Of a stretch of DNA of 64,000 nucleotides, positions 25,853 to 34,819 are shown piece after piece. The notes under the pieces are model-generated. The model was not told the DNA's origin. It saw nothing but the letters and a program-made list of their open reading frames with translations, and searched no databases. Source of the stretch: Vulcanimicrobiota bacterium (lineage in GTDB: Bacteria > Vulcanimicrobiota > Vulcanimicrobiia > Vulcanimicrobiales > Vulcanimicrobiaceae); assembly GCA_013036105.1 (NCBI GenBank), contig JAAXCX010000009.1, positions 53,270-117,269 of the forward strand, read 5' to 3'. The position numbers were made by a program, and so were the translations under genes. Each line of letters starts with the position of its first letter. Position 1 is the first letter of the stretch.

Positions 25853-25924
25853 AACACCGCGCAGGTGTTGATAGTTCAACCTCTAGGAACCCGAACGGGT
25901 ATAGGATAGTAGGAGAGATAGAAC
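25853..25924 (+). promoter_or_regulatory. Region upstream of clpC with two inverted repeats
   Basis: A hairpin AACACC-GCGCA-GGTGTT (25853-25869) follows the preceding gene. A 12-bp inverted repeat ACCCG-AA-CGGGT lies at 25889-25900 next to a possible -10 TATAGG at 25900, with TTCAAC 19 bp upstream as a weak -35. AGGAGA before the clpC ATG is a strong ribosome-binding site. The repeats match neither CIRCE nor the CtsR box. Confidence 0.4.
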
Positions 25925-28423
25925 ATGTCGATGTGGGAACCGTTCACCGAGCGCGCGCGGCGCAGCATTGTGCTGGCTCAGGAAGAGGCCCAGCGGCTTG
26001 GTAACAATTACATCGGCACCGAGCACATTCTGCTCGGCATCATCTCCGAGGGCGAAAGCCTGGCGGCCAAAGTCCTCGAAACGCTGGGGGTCAATCTTGC
26101 CAAAGTCCGCCAGGAAGTCGAGGCGATCGTCGGCCGCGGCGGACAGACCGTCCAGCAAGAAATGGTCTTCACACCGCGTGCCAAGCGCGTCATCGAACTG
26201 GCGTTTGAAGAGGCGCGGCAGCTCAATCACAACTATATCGGAACCGAGCATCTCCTTTTAGGATTGATCCGCGAAGGCGAAGGCGTCGCCGCGCGCGTGC
26301 TGACGAACCTCGGCGTCGATCCGGCGAAGGTTCGCGTGCAGACGACCTCGCTGCTCGGCGCCGAAGGCCAGCCGTCGCCGCCCAAGGGCAAGAGCAAGAC
26401 GCCGACCCTCGACGCGTACGGACGCGACCTCACGCAACTCGCGCGCGACAATAAACTCGATCCGGTCATCGGTCGCGCCAGCGAAATCGAACGCGTGATC
26501 CAAATTCTCTCGCGGCGCACGAAAAATAATCCGGCGCTGATCGGTGAGCCCGGCGTCGGCAAAACGGCGATCGCCGAAGGCTTGGCGCAGCGCGTCATCA
26601 AGGGCGACATTCCCGAGCCGCTGCGCGACAAGCGCGTGATCACGCTCGACCTTGCCGGCTTGGTGGCCGGAACGAAATATCGCGGCGAGTTCGAGGAACG
26701 CATGAAGCGCGTCATGGATGAGATCCGCGGCGCCGCCGGCGAGATCATCCTGTTCATCGACGAGTTGCACACGCTGGTCGGCGCGGGCGCGGCCGAAGGG
26801 GCGATCGACGCCAGCAACATCATCAAGCCCGCGCTTGCGCGCGGTGAACTGCAATGCATCGGCGCAACCACGCTCAACGAATTTCGCAAGCACATCGAAA
26901 AAGACTCGGCGCTCGAACGCCGCTTTCAGCCGGTCATGGTCGGAGAGCCCAGCGTCGAGGAGACCGTCGAGATTCTCAAGGGCCTGCGCGATCGTTACGA
27001 AGCGCACCACAAGGTGCAGATCACAGACGAGGCGCTTGCAGCCGCCGCGCGCTTGGGCGATCGGTACATTACCGACCGCTTCTTGCCCGACAAAGCCGTC
27101 GATCTGATCGACGAAGCATCCTCGCGCGTGCGCCTGCAATCGACGCTCCCACCGCAAGAAGTTCGCGACGTGGACGCGCAGCTGCGTAAACTCATCGCCG
27201 AAAAAGAAGCTGTCGTCAAGGCGCAAGAGTTCGACAAAGCCGCCGAGCTGCGCGACCGCGAAGAAAAAATGCGTTTGGAAAAAGCGCGCCTCGAGCAAGA
27301 GTGGCAAGACAAACGCGCCCAAAGCGACAAAGTCTTTAAAGTTACCGAAGAAGATATCGCGCACATCGTCTCTTCGTGGACGAAGATTCCGGTCAGCCGC
27401 CTGGCGCAAGCCGAGACCGAGAAACTGCTCAACATGCAGGAGTCTCTGCACAAACGCGTGGTCGGCCAGAACGAATCGATCGAAGTCGTCACACGCGCCA
27501 TCCGCCGCTCGCGTGCCGGTTTGAAGAATCCGAACCGCCCGATTGGTTCGTTCCTATTCTTGGGGCCGACCGGCGTCGGCAAGACCGAGGTCGCGCGCAG
27601 CGTCGCTGAGTTCTTATTCGACGATCAGGAATCGATGATCCGCATCGACATGTCGGAGTACATGGAGAAATACGCGGTCTCGCGGCTGGTCGGCGCACCG
27701 CCGGGATACGTCGGGTATGAAGAAGGCGGCCAATTAACCGAAGCGGTGCGCCGCCGCCCGTACGCGGTCGTGCTGCTCGACGAGATCGAGAAAGCCCACC
27801 CCGACGTTTTCAATCTATTGCTGCAGGTGCTCGACGACGGTCGCTTGACGGATTCACAAGGGCGCCAAGTGGACTTTAAGAACACGGTCATCGTGATGAC
27901 GTCGAACATCGGCGCCACCGGCATGCAAACGACCACCGACATCGGTTTCCGCACGCAGAAAAATACGGAAGAAGACGAACTGCGCGCGTACGAACGTATG
28001 AAAAACAAAGTGCTGGAAGAAGTCAAGCACACGTTCCGGCCGGAGTTTCTCAATCGTCTCGATGAAACCGTCGTTTTCCATCAGCTGACGCGTCCGCAGA
28101 TCGAGCAGATCGTGGGACTCGAACTCGAGAAAGTCATGCGCGAAGTCAAAGCGCAGGGCATGGAACTCGAGGTCGCCGAGGAAGCGAAGGGACTGCTCGC
28201 GCGCAAAGGCTGGGATCCGCAATTCGGCGCCCGTCCTCTGCGCCGCGCCATTCAGCGCGAAGTCGAAGACGAACTCGCCGAAGAGATGCTGCGCGGACGT
28301 TTCGGCGCCGGCGATCGGATTCTCGCCGAAGTCGACGCGGACAATCCGGAGAAGCTGCGCTTCAGCAAGATTCCGGGCATCGAGCCGCCGCCGCCGCGTG
28401 AGCCGGAGCACGCGACGACCTGA
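25925..28423 (+). CDS. clpC: ATP-dependent Clp protease ATP-binding subunit ClpC
   Basis: 832 residues, full length. Two Clp_N repeats (about 1-75 and 78-145; [17 protein letters not shown] and [17 protein letters not shown]), AAA+ domain D1 with Walker A GEPGVGKT at 207-214 and Walker [11 protein letters not shown], an M/UVR-type coiled segment ([21 protein letters not shown]), and D2 with Walker [10 protein letters not shown] and Walker [17 protein letters not shown], plus the C-terminal D2-small domain. It unfolds substrates for ClpP. The partner genes mcsA, mcsB and ctsR of Firmicutes are not adjacent. Confidence 0.97.
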   Translation: MSMWEPFTERARRSIVLAQEEAQRLGNNYIGTEHILLGIISEGESLAAKVLETLGVNLAKVRQEVEAIVGRGGQTVQQEMVFTPRAKRVIELAFEEARQLNHNYIGTEHLLLGLIREGEGVAARVLTNLGVDPAKVRVQTTSLLGAEGQPSPPKGKSKTPTLDAYGRDLTQLARDNKLDPVIGRASEIERVIQILSRRTKNNPALIGEPGVGKTAIAEGLAQRVIKGDIPEPLRDKRVITLDLAGLVAGTKYRGEFEERMKRVMDEIRGAAGEIILFIDELHTLVGAGAAEGAIDASNIIKPALARGELQCIGATTLNEFRKHIEKDSALERRFQPVMVGEPSVEETVEILKGLRDRYEAHHKVQITDEALAAAARLGDRYITDRFLPDKAVDLIDEASSRVRLQSTLPPQEVRDVDAQLRKLIAEKEAVVKAQEFDKAAELRDREEKMRLEKARLEQEWQDKRAQSDKVFKVTEEDIAHIVSSWTKIPVSRLAQAETEKLLNMQESLHKRVVGQNESIEVVTRAIRRSRAGLKNPNRPIGSFLFLGPTGVGKTEVARSVAEFLFDDQESMIRIDMSEYMEKYAVSRLVGAPPGYVGYEEGGQLTEAVRRRPYAVVLLDEIEKAHPDVFNLLLQVLDDGRLTDSQGRQVDFKNTVIVMTSNIGATGMQTTTDIGFRTQKNTEEDELRAYERMKNKVLEEVKHTFRPEFLNRLDETVVFHQLTRPQIEQIVGLELEKVMREVKAQGMELEVAEEAKGLLARKGWDPQFGARPLRRAIQREVEDELAEEMLRGRFGAGDRILAEVDADNPEKLRFSKIPGIEPPPPREPEHATT

Positions 28424-28872
28424 CCGCACTTGCGCTTTTCTTCGCTGTAAATACTTCCACGCCGGCTGTCGACGCCTTAGCCGGCACTTGGCGCGCGAAC
28501 CTTTCCGCGTCCCGCTTTGTCGCTGGATTTCCGGCGCTGCGTTCGCAGTCGATGCGCTGCGAGATCGCTCCGCACGGGGCGATCGCTTGTACTACGTCGC
28601 GCGTGCCGGTAAATGGCGGCGCGAGCGCGGCACATTTCACCGCCCGCTACGATGGACGAAAGTATCCCGTGACAGGGGTGCCCGAAATGGACAACGTCGC
28701 GCTCCGGCGTTCGGCCCATGCAGTGATCGCGGTCTTCAATAAAGGCGCGCAACCCATATACGGATACCGGATCGAACCCTCGGCGGACGGCAGGCATTTG
28801 ACCATCCATTCAATCGATCCGGTCACCTATCGCACGCTTTACAGTATCGTGCGATACGATCGCGTGCCATAA
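28420..28872 (+). CDS. Secreted protein, apparent CTG start coupled to clpC
   Basis: Reading in frame upstream of the first ATG (28552) gives [19 protein letters not shown], then [14 protein letters not shown], an opening shared by a group of exported proteins of the GTW-x-N-x-x-x-S-x-F type. The frame has a stop at 28399 and no ATG, GTG or TTG between, so the likely start is CTG at 28420, overlapping the clpC stop as CTGA, with GGAG about 12 nt upstream. That gives 150 residues with a plausible signal peptide. Later motifs are [26 protein letters not shown] and a C-terminal [10 protein letters not shown]. Starting at ATG 28552 would lose the conserved N-terminal strand. Function unknown. Confidence 0.6.
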   Translation: MTALALFFAVNTSTPAVDALAGTWRANLSASRFVAGFPALRSQSMRCEIAPHGAIACTTSRVPVNGGASAAHFTARYDGRKYPVTGVPEMDNVALRRSAHAVIAVFNKGAQPIYGYRIEPSADGRHLTIHSIDPVTYRTLYSIVRYDRVP

Positions 28873-28884
28873 CGTTTCCAAGCT

Positions 28885-30570
28885 ATGGTGCAAACGCTCG
28901 TAGCGAGCTTGCTTGCGGCGCTGCTGCAAGTGCCGCCGTCGCCGGCGCCGTTGCCCTCACCGACGCCCGCCGCTTCGCCGTCGCCAATCATTTCGCCGTC
29001 GCCGGTTGTATCGCCAACGCCCGCGGCGCAGCTGAGCGCGCAGCCGTTTGTCGCCGATCACTTGTATCCCGGTGGCGTATTACCAATCGCGATTGCCAAT
29101 TCCACGGGGCCGATAACCGCTTCAATCGATAATCCGATCGTAACGTGGAACATCGACCAAAACGCGCATACCGTCACGTTGACCGCGGGGCAAACGCTCG
29201 GCCGCGCGGTGCTCACGATTTCCGACGGAAGCGGCCAGCGCGTTTTGATTCCGGTGCGCGTTGCCGTCGACGCCGCGAAGATACTTTCGCAAACGCTGAC
29301 GCTGCAATACACGGGCAATCCCGTTGACCCCGCTTGGCTACAGGGAATCGTCCAGCGGGCGGTGTCGCGCAACGTGCAGGTGCAACAACCCGGTGTGCAA
29401 GCGCAGACGACCTTCAACCTGCCGGCGGCGCTGGCGCCCGGAAGTATCGGCGCGTTCGACGCTCAGGTGCAAGTGCCGGGCAGCGACAATTATTATCCCG
29501 TGAACGCGCTCGTCAACGTCAACCTTCAGAACGTGGTCGCGCAACCGTTCGCCCCTCCTTTGCTTTTCTACGACGACGATCCCGAGCACATCACCACCGA
29601 GGGCGTGCTTTATCGCGGGCATATCGATCCCGCGACGCCGGTGCGGCTGTACTACTACCACGACGACAACGCCCAGCCGCGCGATCTTGCGGTCGTCTTT
29701 TCGGCGCCTTCGGGTTCGTCTTCGGTGCAGCTGATCGATGCGTCGGCCGGCCCGAACATCGACGTGATGCAAGTCGGTCACGCCGTCACGCGTGACTTCC
29801 TCAGTCGCAAGCCGATCAACGAAGGGCTGGTCGTGACGGTCGCGCCCGGGAGTCCGTTCATTGCCGAGAGATTGAAGATGCAGTCGTTAAACGGCGTCGC
29901 GGGCAGCATCGACGTGCATATTCTTTCCGGCGGAGCACTCGACGTGACAGTTTTGGCGGTCGATCAGAAAACGCCGGACTCGGCGATTCCCGGGTTGCTG
30001 ACGCAGCCCCAGCTTCCGGGGGACGGTCATCACCGAACGGGTGTCTTCAACATCAACGGATACGCGCAGGACACGCTCGCCTACCGGGTCGGCGGCGACG
30101 ACGTCTCGCTCGACTACGGTTTGCACAGTCCGCCCACCGTGGAACCGGCCGACGGGCGCGACTTCGGCGAGTACGGCGTTTGGCGCACGCTGAATTTCGC
30201 CGTGACCAATCCAACCGGACAAGCGGTGACGCTGTATCTCTACGAGCAGCCCATGGGCGGTCCGGTGCGCAGCAATTTTTCGATCAACGGTGCGTTGCCG
30301 CCGGTGCAAATCTCGTGCGCCCGCGCATCGGAACGCTACCAGATCGGCGCCCCGGTTCCGGCGCCGCCCGGAGCGAGCACGATCCAACTGCAGACGATGA
30401 CCGACGGGGGCTCGTTCTATCCGCTCGAGGTCGGCCTCACCGCGACGCCGCCTTCGCCCGCTCCGCCGCCCATCACCGCGCCGAACGGTTGTTTCCCAAA
30501 ACCGCAGTCCTCGCCCCAAGCATCGCCTTTGCCCACGGCCTCGCCGTTTCCGGAGCCGAGCGGCCGCTGA
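28885..30570 (+). CDS. Large exported protein with proline-rich linker, function unknown
   Basis: 561 residues. A signal-like N terminus (VQTLVASLLAALL) is followed by a Ser/Pro-repeat linker (about 18-50; SPSPIISPSPVVSPTPA), then mostly beta-type sequence with Ig-like appearance (AVLTISDGSGQRVLIPVRVAVD) and a second Pro/Ser-rich tail. One region, LLFYDDDPEHITTEGVLYRG, is acidic and could bind cations. Probably a surface or periplasmic adhesin-like or structural protein. It begins 12 nt after the preceding gene and ends 31 nt before the WYL regulator. Confidence 0.65.
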   Translation: MVQTLVASLLAALLQVPPSPAPLPSPTPAASPSPIISPSPVVSPTPAAQLSAQPFVADHLYPGGVLPIAIANSTGPITASIDNPIVTWNIDQNAHTVTLTAGQTLGRAVLTISDGSGQRVLIPVRVAVDAAKILSQTLTLQYTGNPVDPAWLQGIVQRAVSRNVQVQQPGVQAQTTFNLPAALAPGSIGAFDAQVQVPGSDNYYPVNALVNVNLQNVVAQPFAPPLLFYDDDPEHITTEGVLYRGHIDPATPVRLYYYHDDNAQPRDLAVVFSAPSGSSSVQLIDASAGPNIDVMQVGHAVTRDFLSRKPINEGLVVTVAPGSPFIAERLKMQSLNGVAGSIDVHILSGGALDVTVLAVDQKTPDSAIPGLLTQPQLPGDGHHRTGVFNINGYAQDTLAYRVGGDDVSLDYGLHSPPTVEPADGRDFGEYGVWRTLNFAVTNPTGQAVTLYLYEQPMGGPVRSNFSINGALPPVQISCARASERYQIGAPVPAPPGASTIQLQTMTDGGSFYPLEVGLTATPPSPAPPPITAPNGCFPKPQSSPQASPLPTASPFPEPSGR

Positions 30571-30601
30571 CAGAGGGCCAATAAAATGGCACAATGACAG
30601 C

Positions 30602-31588
30602 GTGGAACGGCCCAGTGAGCCGAAGACCGTCTTGCTCGTGCGGCTCCTCAACGCGATCGATGAGGGGCGCTTTTCTTTCGAGGATCTGAAAGATCGCATC
30701 GCCGAAGGCGAGCGGCGTCCCAGCACGCGCAGCCTGCGCCGCTACCTAGCGATCTTGGCCGAGGCCGGATTTCCGTGGTACTGCGACCGCGCGGCGAACG
30801 TGTACCGTTTTGCGGGCGGCTACAGCCTCAAGCGCCTCGAGCTGAACAGCAACGAGCTCTTCGGCTTGGTGGCGCTGCGTTCGATTGGCGCGACCTTAGG
30901 CGGCACGATCGGCTCTTACGTGGACGAAGTCACCGCCAAGGTCGTGGGCTCGACCGGTACCGGTGTAAAAGAGCGGCTTGAAACCCCATCGTCGATGGCA
31001 TTCAGGCTGAGCGAGATCCGCCTCGACGAACAAGGCGAACGCGTTTTCGGACTGCTCTCGTCGGCTGAGCGCAGCTCGCGCAGCGTACGGTTTACGTACC
31101 ACGATAAAGAGAGCGTCCGCACCAAACGGCACGCGGATCCTTACGGGTTCATCGTCAGCTCCGGTCGCGTCTATTGCGTGGCCTACGACCGGGCGCGCAA
31201 AGATAAGCGCACGTTTGCCGTGGACAGCATCTCCGACCTCAAGGTCACCACCCAGACGTTCGTCAAGCCGGCTTCGTTCAACGTTGAAGAGTTCGCCGCC
31301 AGCTCGATCAGCGGCGTGCTGCACAGCGACGAAACAACCGAGGTGCGCGTGCGCTTCGCTCCGCGCGTGGCGAAAGCGGCAATTGCGGCGCGGGTGGTGG
31401 CCGGCCGGGCGGTCGCGCAAGACGGCGACGGCCCCGTGGAGATAACCTACAACGTCGCCGACGTCGACGAACTCGCGCGCTGGGTGCTGAGTTGGGGGCC
31501 GCAAGCCGAAATCGTGGCTCCGCCGCGCGCACGCGAAAGGATTGCGGAATTGGCGGGCGAGATTTCCGGATTGTATGGCGGAAAATGA
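30602..31588 (+). CDS. WYL-domain transcriptional regulator
   Basis: 328 residues, GTG start. An N-terminal winged helix-turn-helix (about 1-65; FEDLKDRIAEGERRPSTRSLRRYLAIL) recognises DNA. A middle helical region follows, then a WYL domain (about 150-230; VRFTYHDKESVRTKRHADPYGF, YCVAYDRARKDKRTFAVDSISDL) and a C-terminal WCX-like extension ending ELAGEISGLYGGK. Such regulators sense nucleic acid or small ligands. It is the last gene before the hairpin-rich gap upstream of the hut operon, which it might control. Confidence 0.88.
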   Translation: MERPSEPKTVLLVRLLNAIDEGRFSFEDLKDRIAEGERRPSTRSLRRYLAILAEAGFPWYCDRAANVYRFAGGYSLKRLELNSNELFGLVALRSIGATLGGTIGSYVDEVTAKVVGSTGTGVKERLETPSSMAFRLSEIRLDEQGERVFGLLSSAERSSRSVRFTYHDKESVRTKRHADPYGFIVSSGRVYCVAYDRARKDKRTFAVDSISDLKVTTQTFVKPASFNVEEFAASSISGVLHSDETTEVRVRFAPRVAKAAIAARVVAGRAVAQDGDGPVEITYNVADVDELARWVLSWGPQAEIVAPPRARERIAELAGEISGLYGGK

Positions 31589-31863
31589 CGAAGCCCCAGA
31601 TTTCTCCGGGGCCCCGACGTATTCACTCACCGGTCTTCGCCTGTTTGACTCCCGTGAAGGAGCCCCACTGACGCCGTACCCGGCGGTTTGACTGATTCAC
31701 TCAGATTGCCGGTCATCCCGGCATTCGTCAACATGTGCCAATCGCGACCGATACGTTCATCGCCCTCCGTTTTATCGAAGTGAATGGATGGTATCACGGC
31801 TCAAAAGTCGTATGCAATAGGCCGATCGATGTACTCACAACGTTTCCACAAAAAACTTTAGTT
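31589..31863. other. 275-bp intergenic region with a cluster of hairpins upstream of the hut operon
   Basis: No gene is visible. After the hairpin at 31593-31612 come CTCC-CGTGAA-GGAG (31649-31662), CGCCG-TACC-CGGCG (31672-31685), CTGA-TTCAC-TCAG (31692-31704) and GCCGG-TCATC-CCGGC (31708-31722). The loop GTGAA of the first is exactly complementary to the loop TTCAC of the third. ATTCACTCA occurs at 31621 and 31695, TTTGACT at 31644 and 31687. From 31723 to 31863 nothing clear is seen. It could be a structured leader of the following operon, a small RNA on either strand, or a cluster of operators; it matches no riboswitch I know. Confidence 0.5.
31593..31612. terminator. Hairpin directly after the WYL gene
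   Basis: On the - strand GCCCCGGA-GAAA-TCTGGGGC folds into an 8-bp stem (one G-T pair) with a GNRA tetraloop, followed by TTCGTCATTTT. On the + strand the same stem has one mismatch and no T-run. It may stop transcripts from either side; the stem and tail favour the leftward direction. Confidence 0.45.
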
Positions 31864-32370
31864 ATGCACAGACGTTCCACGGTTGGCCTTGTACTTATGC
31901 TGGTATTACTATCAGTTCCGGGCCGCGCGCAGAACATGCTGGGCGGCCTTCCCATCGACGGCATTCGCTGCGATTACGGGGAAGGCGCCGCGCTGCACAT
32001 TCACGCCAACCTCCAGATGTACGATCGCGGCCGGCGCAAGACGGTGCCGTCGAATATCGGCATTCCAATCGTCGCCGGCTGTCTCTACTGGCTGCACACG
32101 CATTCCAACAACGGCATGATTCACATCGAGTCGCCGGTAAATCAGGTTTTTACGTTGGGGCAATTTTTTGATATTTGGCAAGCGCCCTTGAGCCGCACGC
32201 AGGCCGATGGGATCAGTGCTGCCCGAGGCACGAGCTTGCGGTTCCTCGTAAACGGCCGGGTGTGGACACGCGATCCGAAGCTGATTCCGCTGCAGAATCA
32301 CGAGGCGATCGTCATCGAAGCGGGTCCGCCATTCGGTGTCCCAGCCAAACCCAATTGGGGTCTTTTGTAA
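31864..32370 (+). CDS. Exported histidine-containing protein of unknown function
   Basis: 168 residues with a signal peptide (MHRRSTVGLVLMLVLLSVPGRAQ). The mature part carries LHIHANLQMYDRG, CLYWLHTHSNNGMIHIESP and FTLGQFFDIW, a histidine-rich pattern suggestive of a metal-binding beta protein. The ORF is open from 31735, but ATG 31864 gives the signal peptide; no ribosome-binding site is obvious. It is the first gene of a run continuing without large gaps into hutH, so it is probably co-transcribed with histidine catabolism genes. Confidence 0.7.
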   Translation: MHRRSTVGLVLMLVLLSVPGRAQNMLGGLPIDGIRCDYGEGAALHIHANLQMYDRGRRKTVPSNIGIPIVAGCLYWLHTHSNNGMIHIESPVNQVFTLGQFFDIWQAPLSRTQADGISAARGTSLRFLVNGRVWTRDPKLIPLQNHEAIVIEAGPPFGVPAKPNWGLL

Positions 32371-32386
32371 GCTACAAGGAGTAAAC

Positions 32387-32926
32387 GTGAGAACACTACG
32401 TGCGATGGCGGCACTGGCCGCCGTTTCCGCACTCGCCGTAATACTGCCGGCGCTCGCCGCCGAGTCGGTTCAGGCGAAGATTGCGCGCGGGAAGACCGCT
32501 GCGCCGCCCGCGATTGGCGCGGCCGCGACGTTCATCGATATCAGCGATACGACCGGCAAAGTGACGGTGCTAAAAAAAGGCGGCAACGGCTTTACCTGTT
32601 TCGTCGGTCACCCGGGCGTCGTCGGAGACGATCCTTTTTGCGCCGATGCCGCAGGCATGCAGTGGGTCGGTTCATGGGCAGCGCACAAGAAACAGCCCGC
32701 CAACACGAAGCCCGGAATCATCTACATGCTCGCCGGCGGAAGCGATTGGAGCGCGAGCAATCCTTGGGCTACCAAAGGGAAGCCTATCCACGAACCGCCG
32801 CATTGGATGGTCATGTGGCCGGTGACATCGGCGAGCGGTCTGGCGACCACGCCGAAAAACTCCGGCACGTGGATCATGTGGGCGGGCACGCCGTACGCGC
32901 ATCTCATGGTCAACCAAACACCGTAA
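32387..32926 (+). CDS. Exported protein of unknown function in the hut operon
   Basis: 179 residues. GTG 32387 is preceded by AAGGAG at 6 nt, a strong ribosome-binding site, and yields a signal peptide (LRAMAALAAVSALAVILPALA). The mature part includes KGGNGFTCFVGHPGVVGDDPFCADAAGMQW and PPHWMVMWPVTSASGLATT, ending GTPYAHLMVNQTP; two cysteines could form a disulfide. It lies 16 nt after one exported gene and 4 nt before hutH. Family not recognised. Confidence 0.7.
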   Translation: MRTLRAMAALAAVSALAVILPALAAESVQAKIARGKTAAPPAIGAAATFIDISDTTGKVTVLKKGGNGFTCFVGHPGVVGDDPFCADAAGMQWVGSWAAHKKQPANTKPGIIYMLAGGSDWSASNPWATKGKPIHEPPHWMVMWPVTSASGLATTPKNSGTWIMWAGTPYAHLMVNQTP

Positions 32927-32930
32927 CGTC

Positions 32931-34466
32931 GTGGCCGCCGCTCTGCCGGCCGTCGAACTCGACGGCCGGCGTCTCAGCCTGGAAAATATTCGCGCTGTTG
33001 CCGTAGGCGGCGCGGAAGTGGCGATCTCTCGCGATGCGCGGCGCCGGGTTGCGGCTGCACGCGATCTGGTCGACGAGAAAATGGCGCAGGGCGAAGCGAT
33101 CTACGGCGTGACGACCGGTTTCGGCCGGCTGGCCCAGGTTCCAATCGCGCGCGCCGACGCCGAACAATTGCAGCTCAATTTGGTGCGCAGCCACGCTGCC
33201 GGCACGGGACCACCGCTCGCCGGTCATTTCGTGCGCGCGGCGGGTGTGCTGCGCGCGAGTTCGCTTGCCGCCGGCCATTCGGGCATCCGTGAAGAGACGC
33301 TCGATCTCTTGGCGTCGCTGCTCAATCGCGGAGTTACACCCTACGTTCCCTCGCAAGGTTCCGTGGGCGCCAGCGGCGATCTGGCTCCCCTCGCGCACAT
33401 GACCCTGACGCTCATCGGCGAGGGCGACGCCTACTTCGGCGGCGAGAAGATGCCGAGCGCGCGCGCTTTGCAGCTCGCCGGCTTGGCGCCGATCAAACTC
33501 GCGCCGAAAGAGGGACTCTCGCTCGTCAACGGCACCGAAGCGATGACGGGCATTGCCGCGCTCTCGCTCTTGCGCGCCGAATCCTTAATGGATGCCGCCG
33601 ACGTCATCGGAGCGATGTCGCTGGAAGCCTTTCTGGGAACCGACCGCGTCTTCGACCGCCGCATCAACGCGCTGCGACCCCATCCCGGACAGGCGGCCGT
33701 GGCCGATCACTTGCGCGCGCTGCTCCACGGCTCGGAGATCATCGAATCGCACCGCGAGTGCGGACGCGTCCAAGACCCGTACTCCTACCGCTGCATCCCG
33801 GTCGTGCATGGCGCCGTGCGCGACGCCTCCGCCTATGCACGCACCGCGATCGAAACTGAAGCGATCTCCGTGACCGATAATCCGCTGGTCTTTCCCGACG
33901 ACGGCGAATTTCTGAGCGGCGGAAACTTCCACGGCCAGCCCGTGGCGCTTGCCTGCGACGTGCTGAAGATCGCTCTGGCTGAATTGGCTTCGATTAGCGA
34001 ACGCCGGCTCTACCTGTTATTGAATGCCGAAGAGCGCGGCTTGCCGCTCTTCTTGACGGGGCGCTCCGGATTGCAGTCAGGTTTGATGATCGTGCAATAT
34101 ACATCGGCCGCGCTCGTTTCTGAAAACAAGGGACTGGCGTGGCCGAACAGCGTCGATTCGATTCCCACGTCTGCCGGGCAAGAAGACCATGTCAGCATGG
34201 GTATGACCGCCGCGCTCAATCTCGACCGCGTGCTGGATAACGTCGAGGGCTCGCTGGCCTGCGAACTGCTTGCCGCACTTGCGGCCACGGATTTTCGCCG
34301 TCCGTTGCGGTCCGGCGTCGGAACGCAAGCGGCCTACGATGCAGCGCGTAAGAGCATTGCCGCATGGCGCGAGGACCGTTCCCCCGCTCCGGACATCGCG
34401 GCCGCCCGCGCGTCGATCGCGAGCGGCGAACTGGTGAGCGCCGCCGAAAAAGCGGTTTCATCATGA
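32931..34466 (+). CDS. hutH: Histidine ammonia-lyase
   Basis: Deaminates L-histidine to urocanate. 511 residues, usual length. The MIO prosthetic group forms from A147-S148-G149 in GSVGASGDLAPLAHM. Other family marks: YGVTTGFGRLA (catalytic Tyr region), NGTEAMTG, QDPYSYRCIPVVHGA, and NPLVFPDDGEFLSGGNFHGQP. GTG start at 32931, 4 nt after the preceding stop. First enzyme of the hut operon; its stop overlaps the VOC gene (ATGA). Confidence 0.96.
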   Translation: MAAALPAVELDGRRLSLENIRAVAVGGAEVAISRDARRRVAAARDLVDEKMAQGEAIYGVTTGFGRLAQVPIARADAEQLQLNLVRSHAAGTGPPLAGHFVRAAGVLRASSLAAGHSGIREETLDLLASLLNRGVTPYVPSQGSVGASGDLAPLAHMTLTLIGEGDAYFGGEKMPSARALQLAGLAPIKLAPKEGLSLVNGTEAMTGIAALSLLRAESLMDAADVIGAMSLEAFLGTDRVFDRRINALRPHPGQAAVADHLRALLHGSEIIESHRECGRVQDPYSYRCIPVVHGAVRDASAYARTAIETEAISVTDNPLVFPDDGEFLSGGNFHGQPVALACDVLKIALAELASISERRLYLLLNAEERGLPLFLTGRSGLQSGLMIVQYTSAALVSENKGLAWPNSVDSIPTSAGQEDHVSMGMTAALNLDRVLDNVEGSLACELLAALAATDFRRPLRSGVGTQAAYDAARKSIAAWREDRSPAPDIAAARASIASGELVSAAEKAVSS

Positions 34467-34819
34467 AGCGTATTGCCGGGATCGGCGGAATATTTTTTAA
34501 GGCCAAAGACCCCGAAGCGCTCAATGCATGGTACGTCAAACATCTGGGCCTGCCGCTCGGACCTCATGGAGCGATGTTCGAGGACGGCGGTCTGACGCTG
34601 TGGTCCACCTTCCCCGAAGACACGCCGTATTTCGGTGCGCAGAATCAGTCGTTCATGATCAACTATCGCGTTGACAATCTCGATGCGCTGCTCGAAACGT
34701 TACGAGCTGAAGGCGTTTGGATCGACGAGCATCGTGAAGATCACGAGTACGGACGCTTCGCATGGATCGCCGACCCCGAAGGCAACCGCATCGAGCTGTG
34801 GGAGCCGCGGTCACCGTGA
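34463..34819 (+). CDS. VOC (glyoxalase/dioxygenase-fold) protein within the hut operon
   Basis: 118 residues. One full VOC domain: [29 protein letters not shown] at the N terminus, [22 protein letters not shown] in the middle, and [17 protein letters not shown] with the C-terminal glutamate metal ligand. It overlaps hutH and hutU by 4 nt each, so it is coupled to histidine degradation, but no known hut step needs it. The first metal ligand, usually His, is not obvious in this copy. Confidence 0.85.
   Translation: MKRIAGIGGIFFKAKDPEALNAWYVKHLGLPLGPHGAMFEDGGLTLWSTFPEDTPYFGAQNQSFMINYRVDNLDALLETLRAEGVWIDEHREDHEYGRFAWIADPEGNRIELWEPRSP

Noticed and set aside
26258..27451. 397-residue - strand frame opposite clpC
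   Set aside because: Antisense shadow with no domain; clpC is certain on the other strand.
28552..28872. Start of the clpC-downstream gene at ATG 28552
   Set aside because: It cuts off the conserved GTW strand and the signal peptide; CTG 28420 explains the sequence better.
31735..31863. N-terminal extension of the first exported protein of the hut operon
   Set aside because: It would bury the signal peptide; ATG 31864 is directly before it.
34762..34815. N-terminal extension of hutU
   Set aside because: Homologous sequence begins after GTG 34816, which overlaps the preceding stop as other genes in the operon do.
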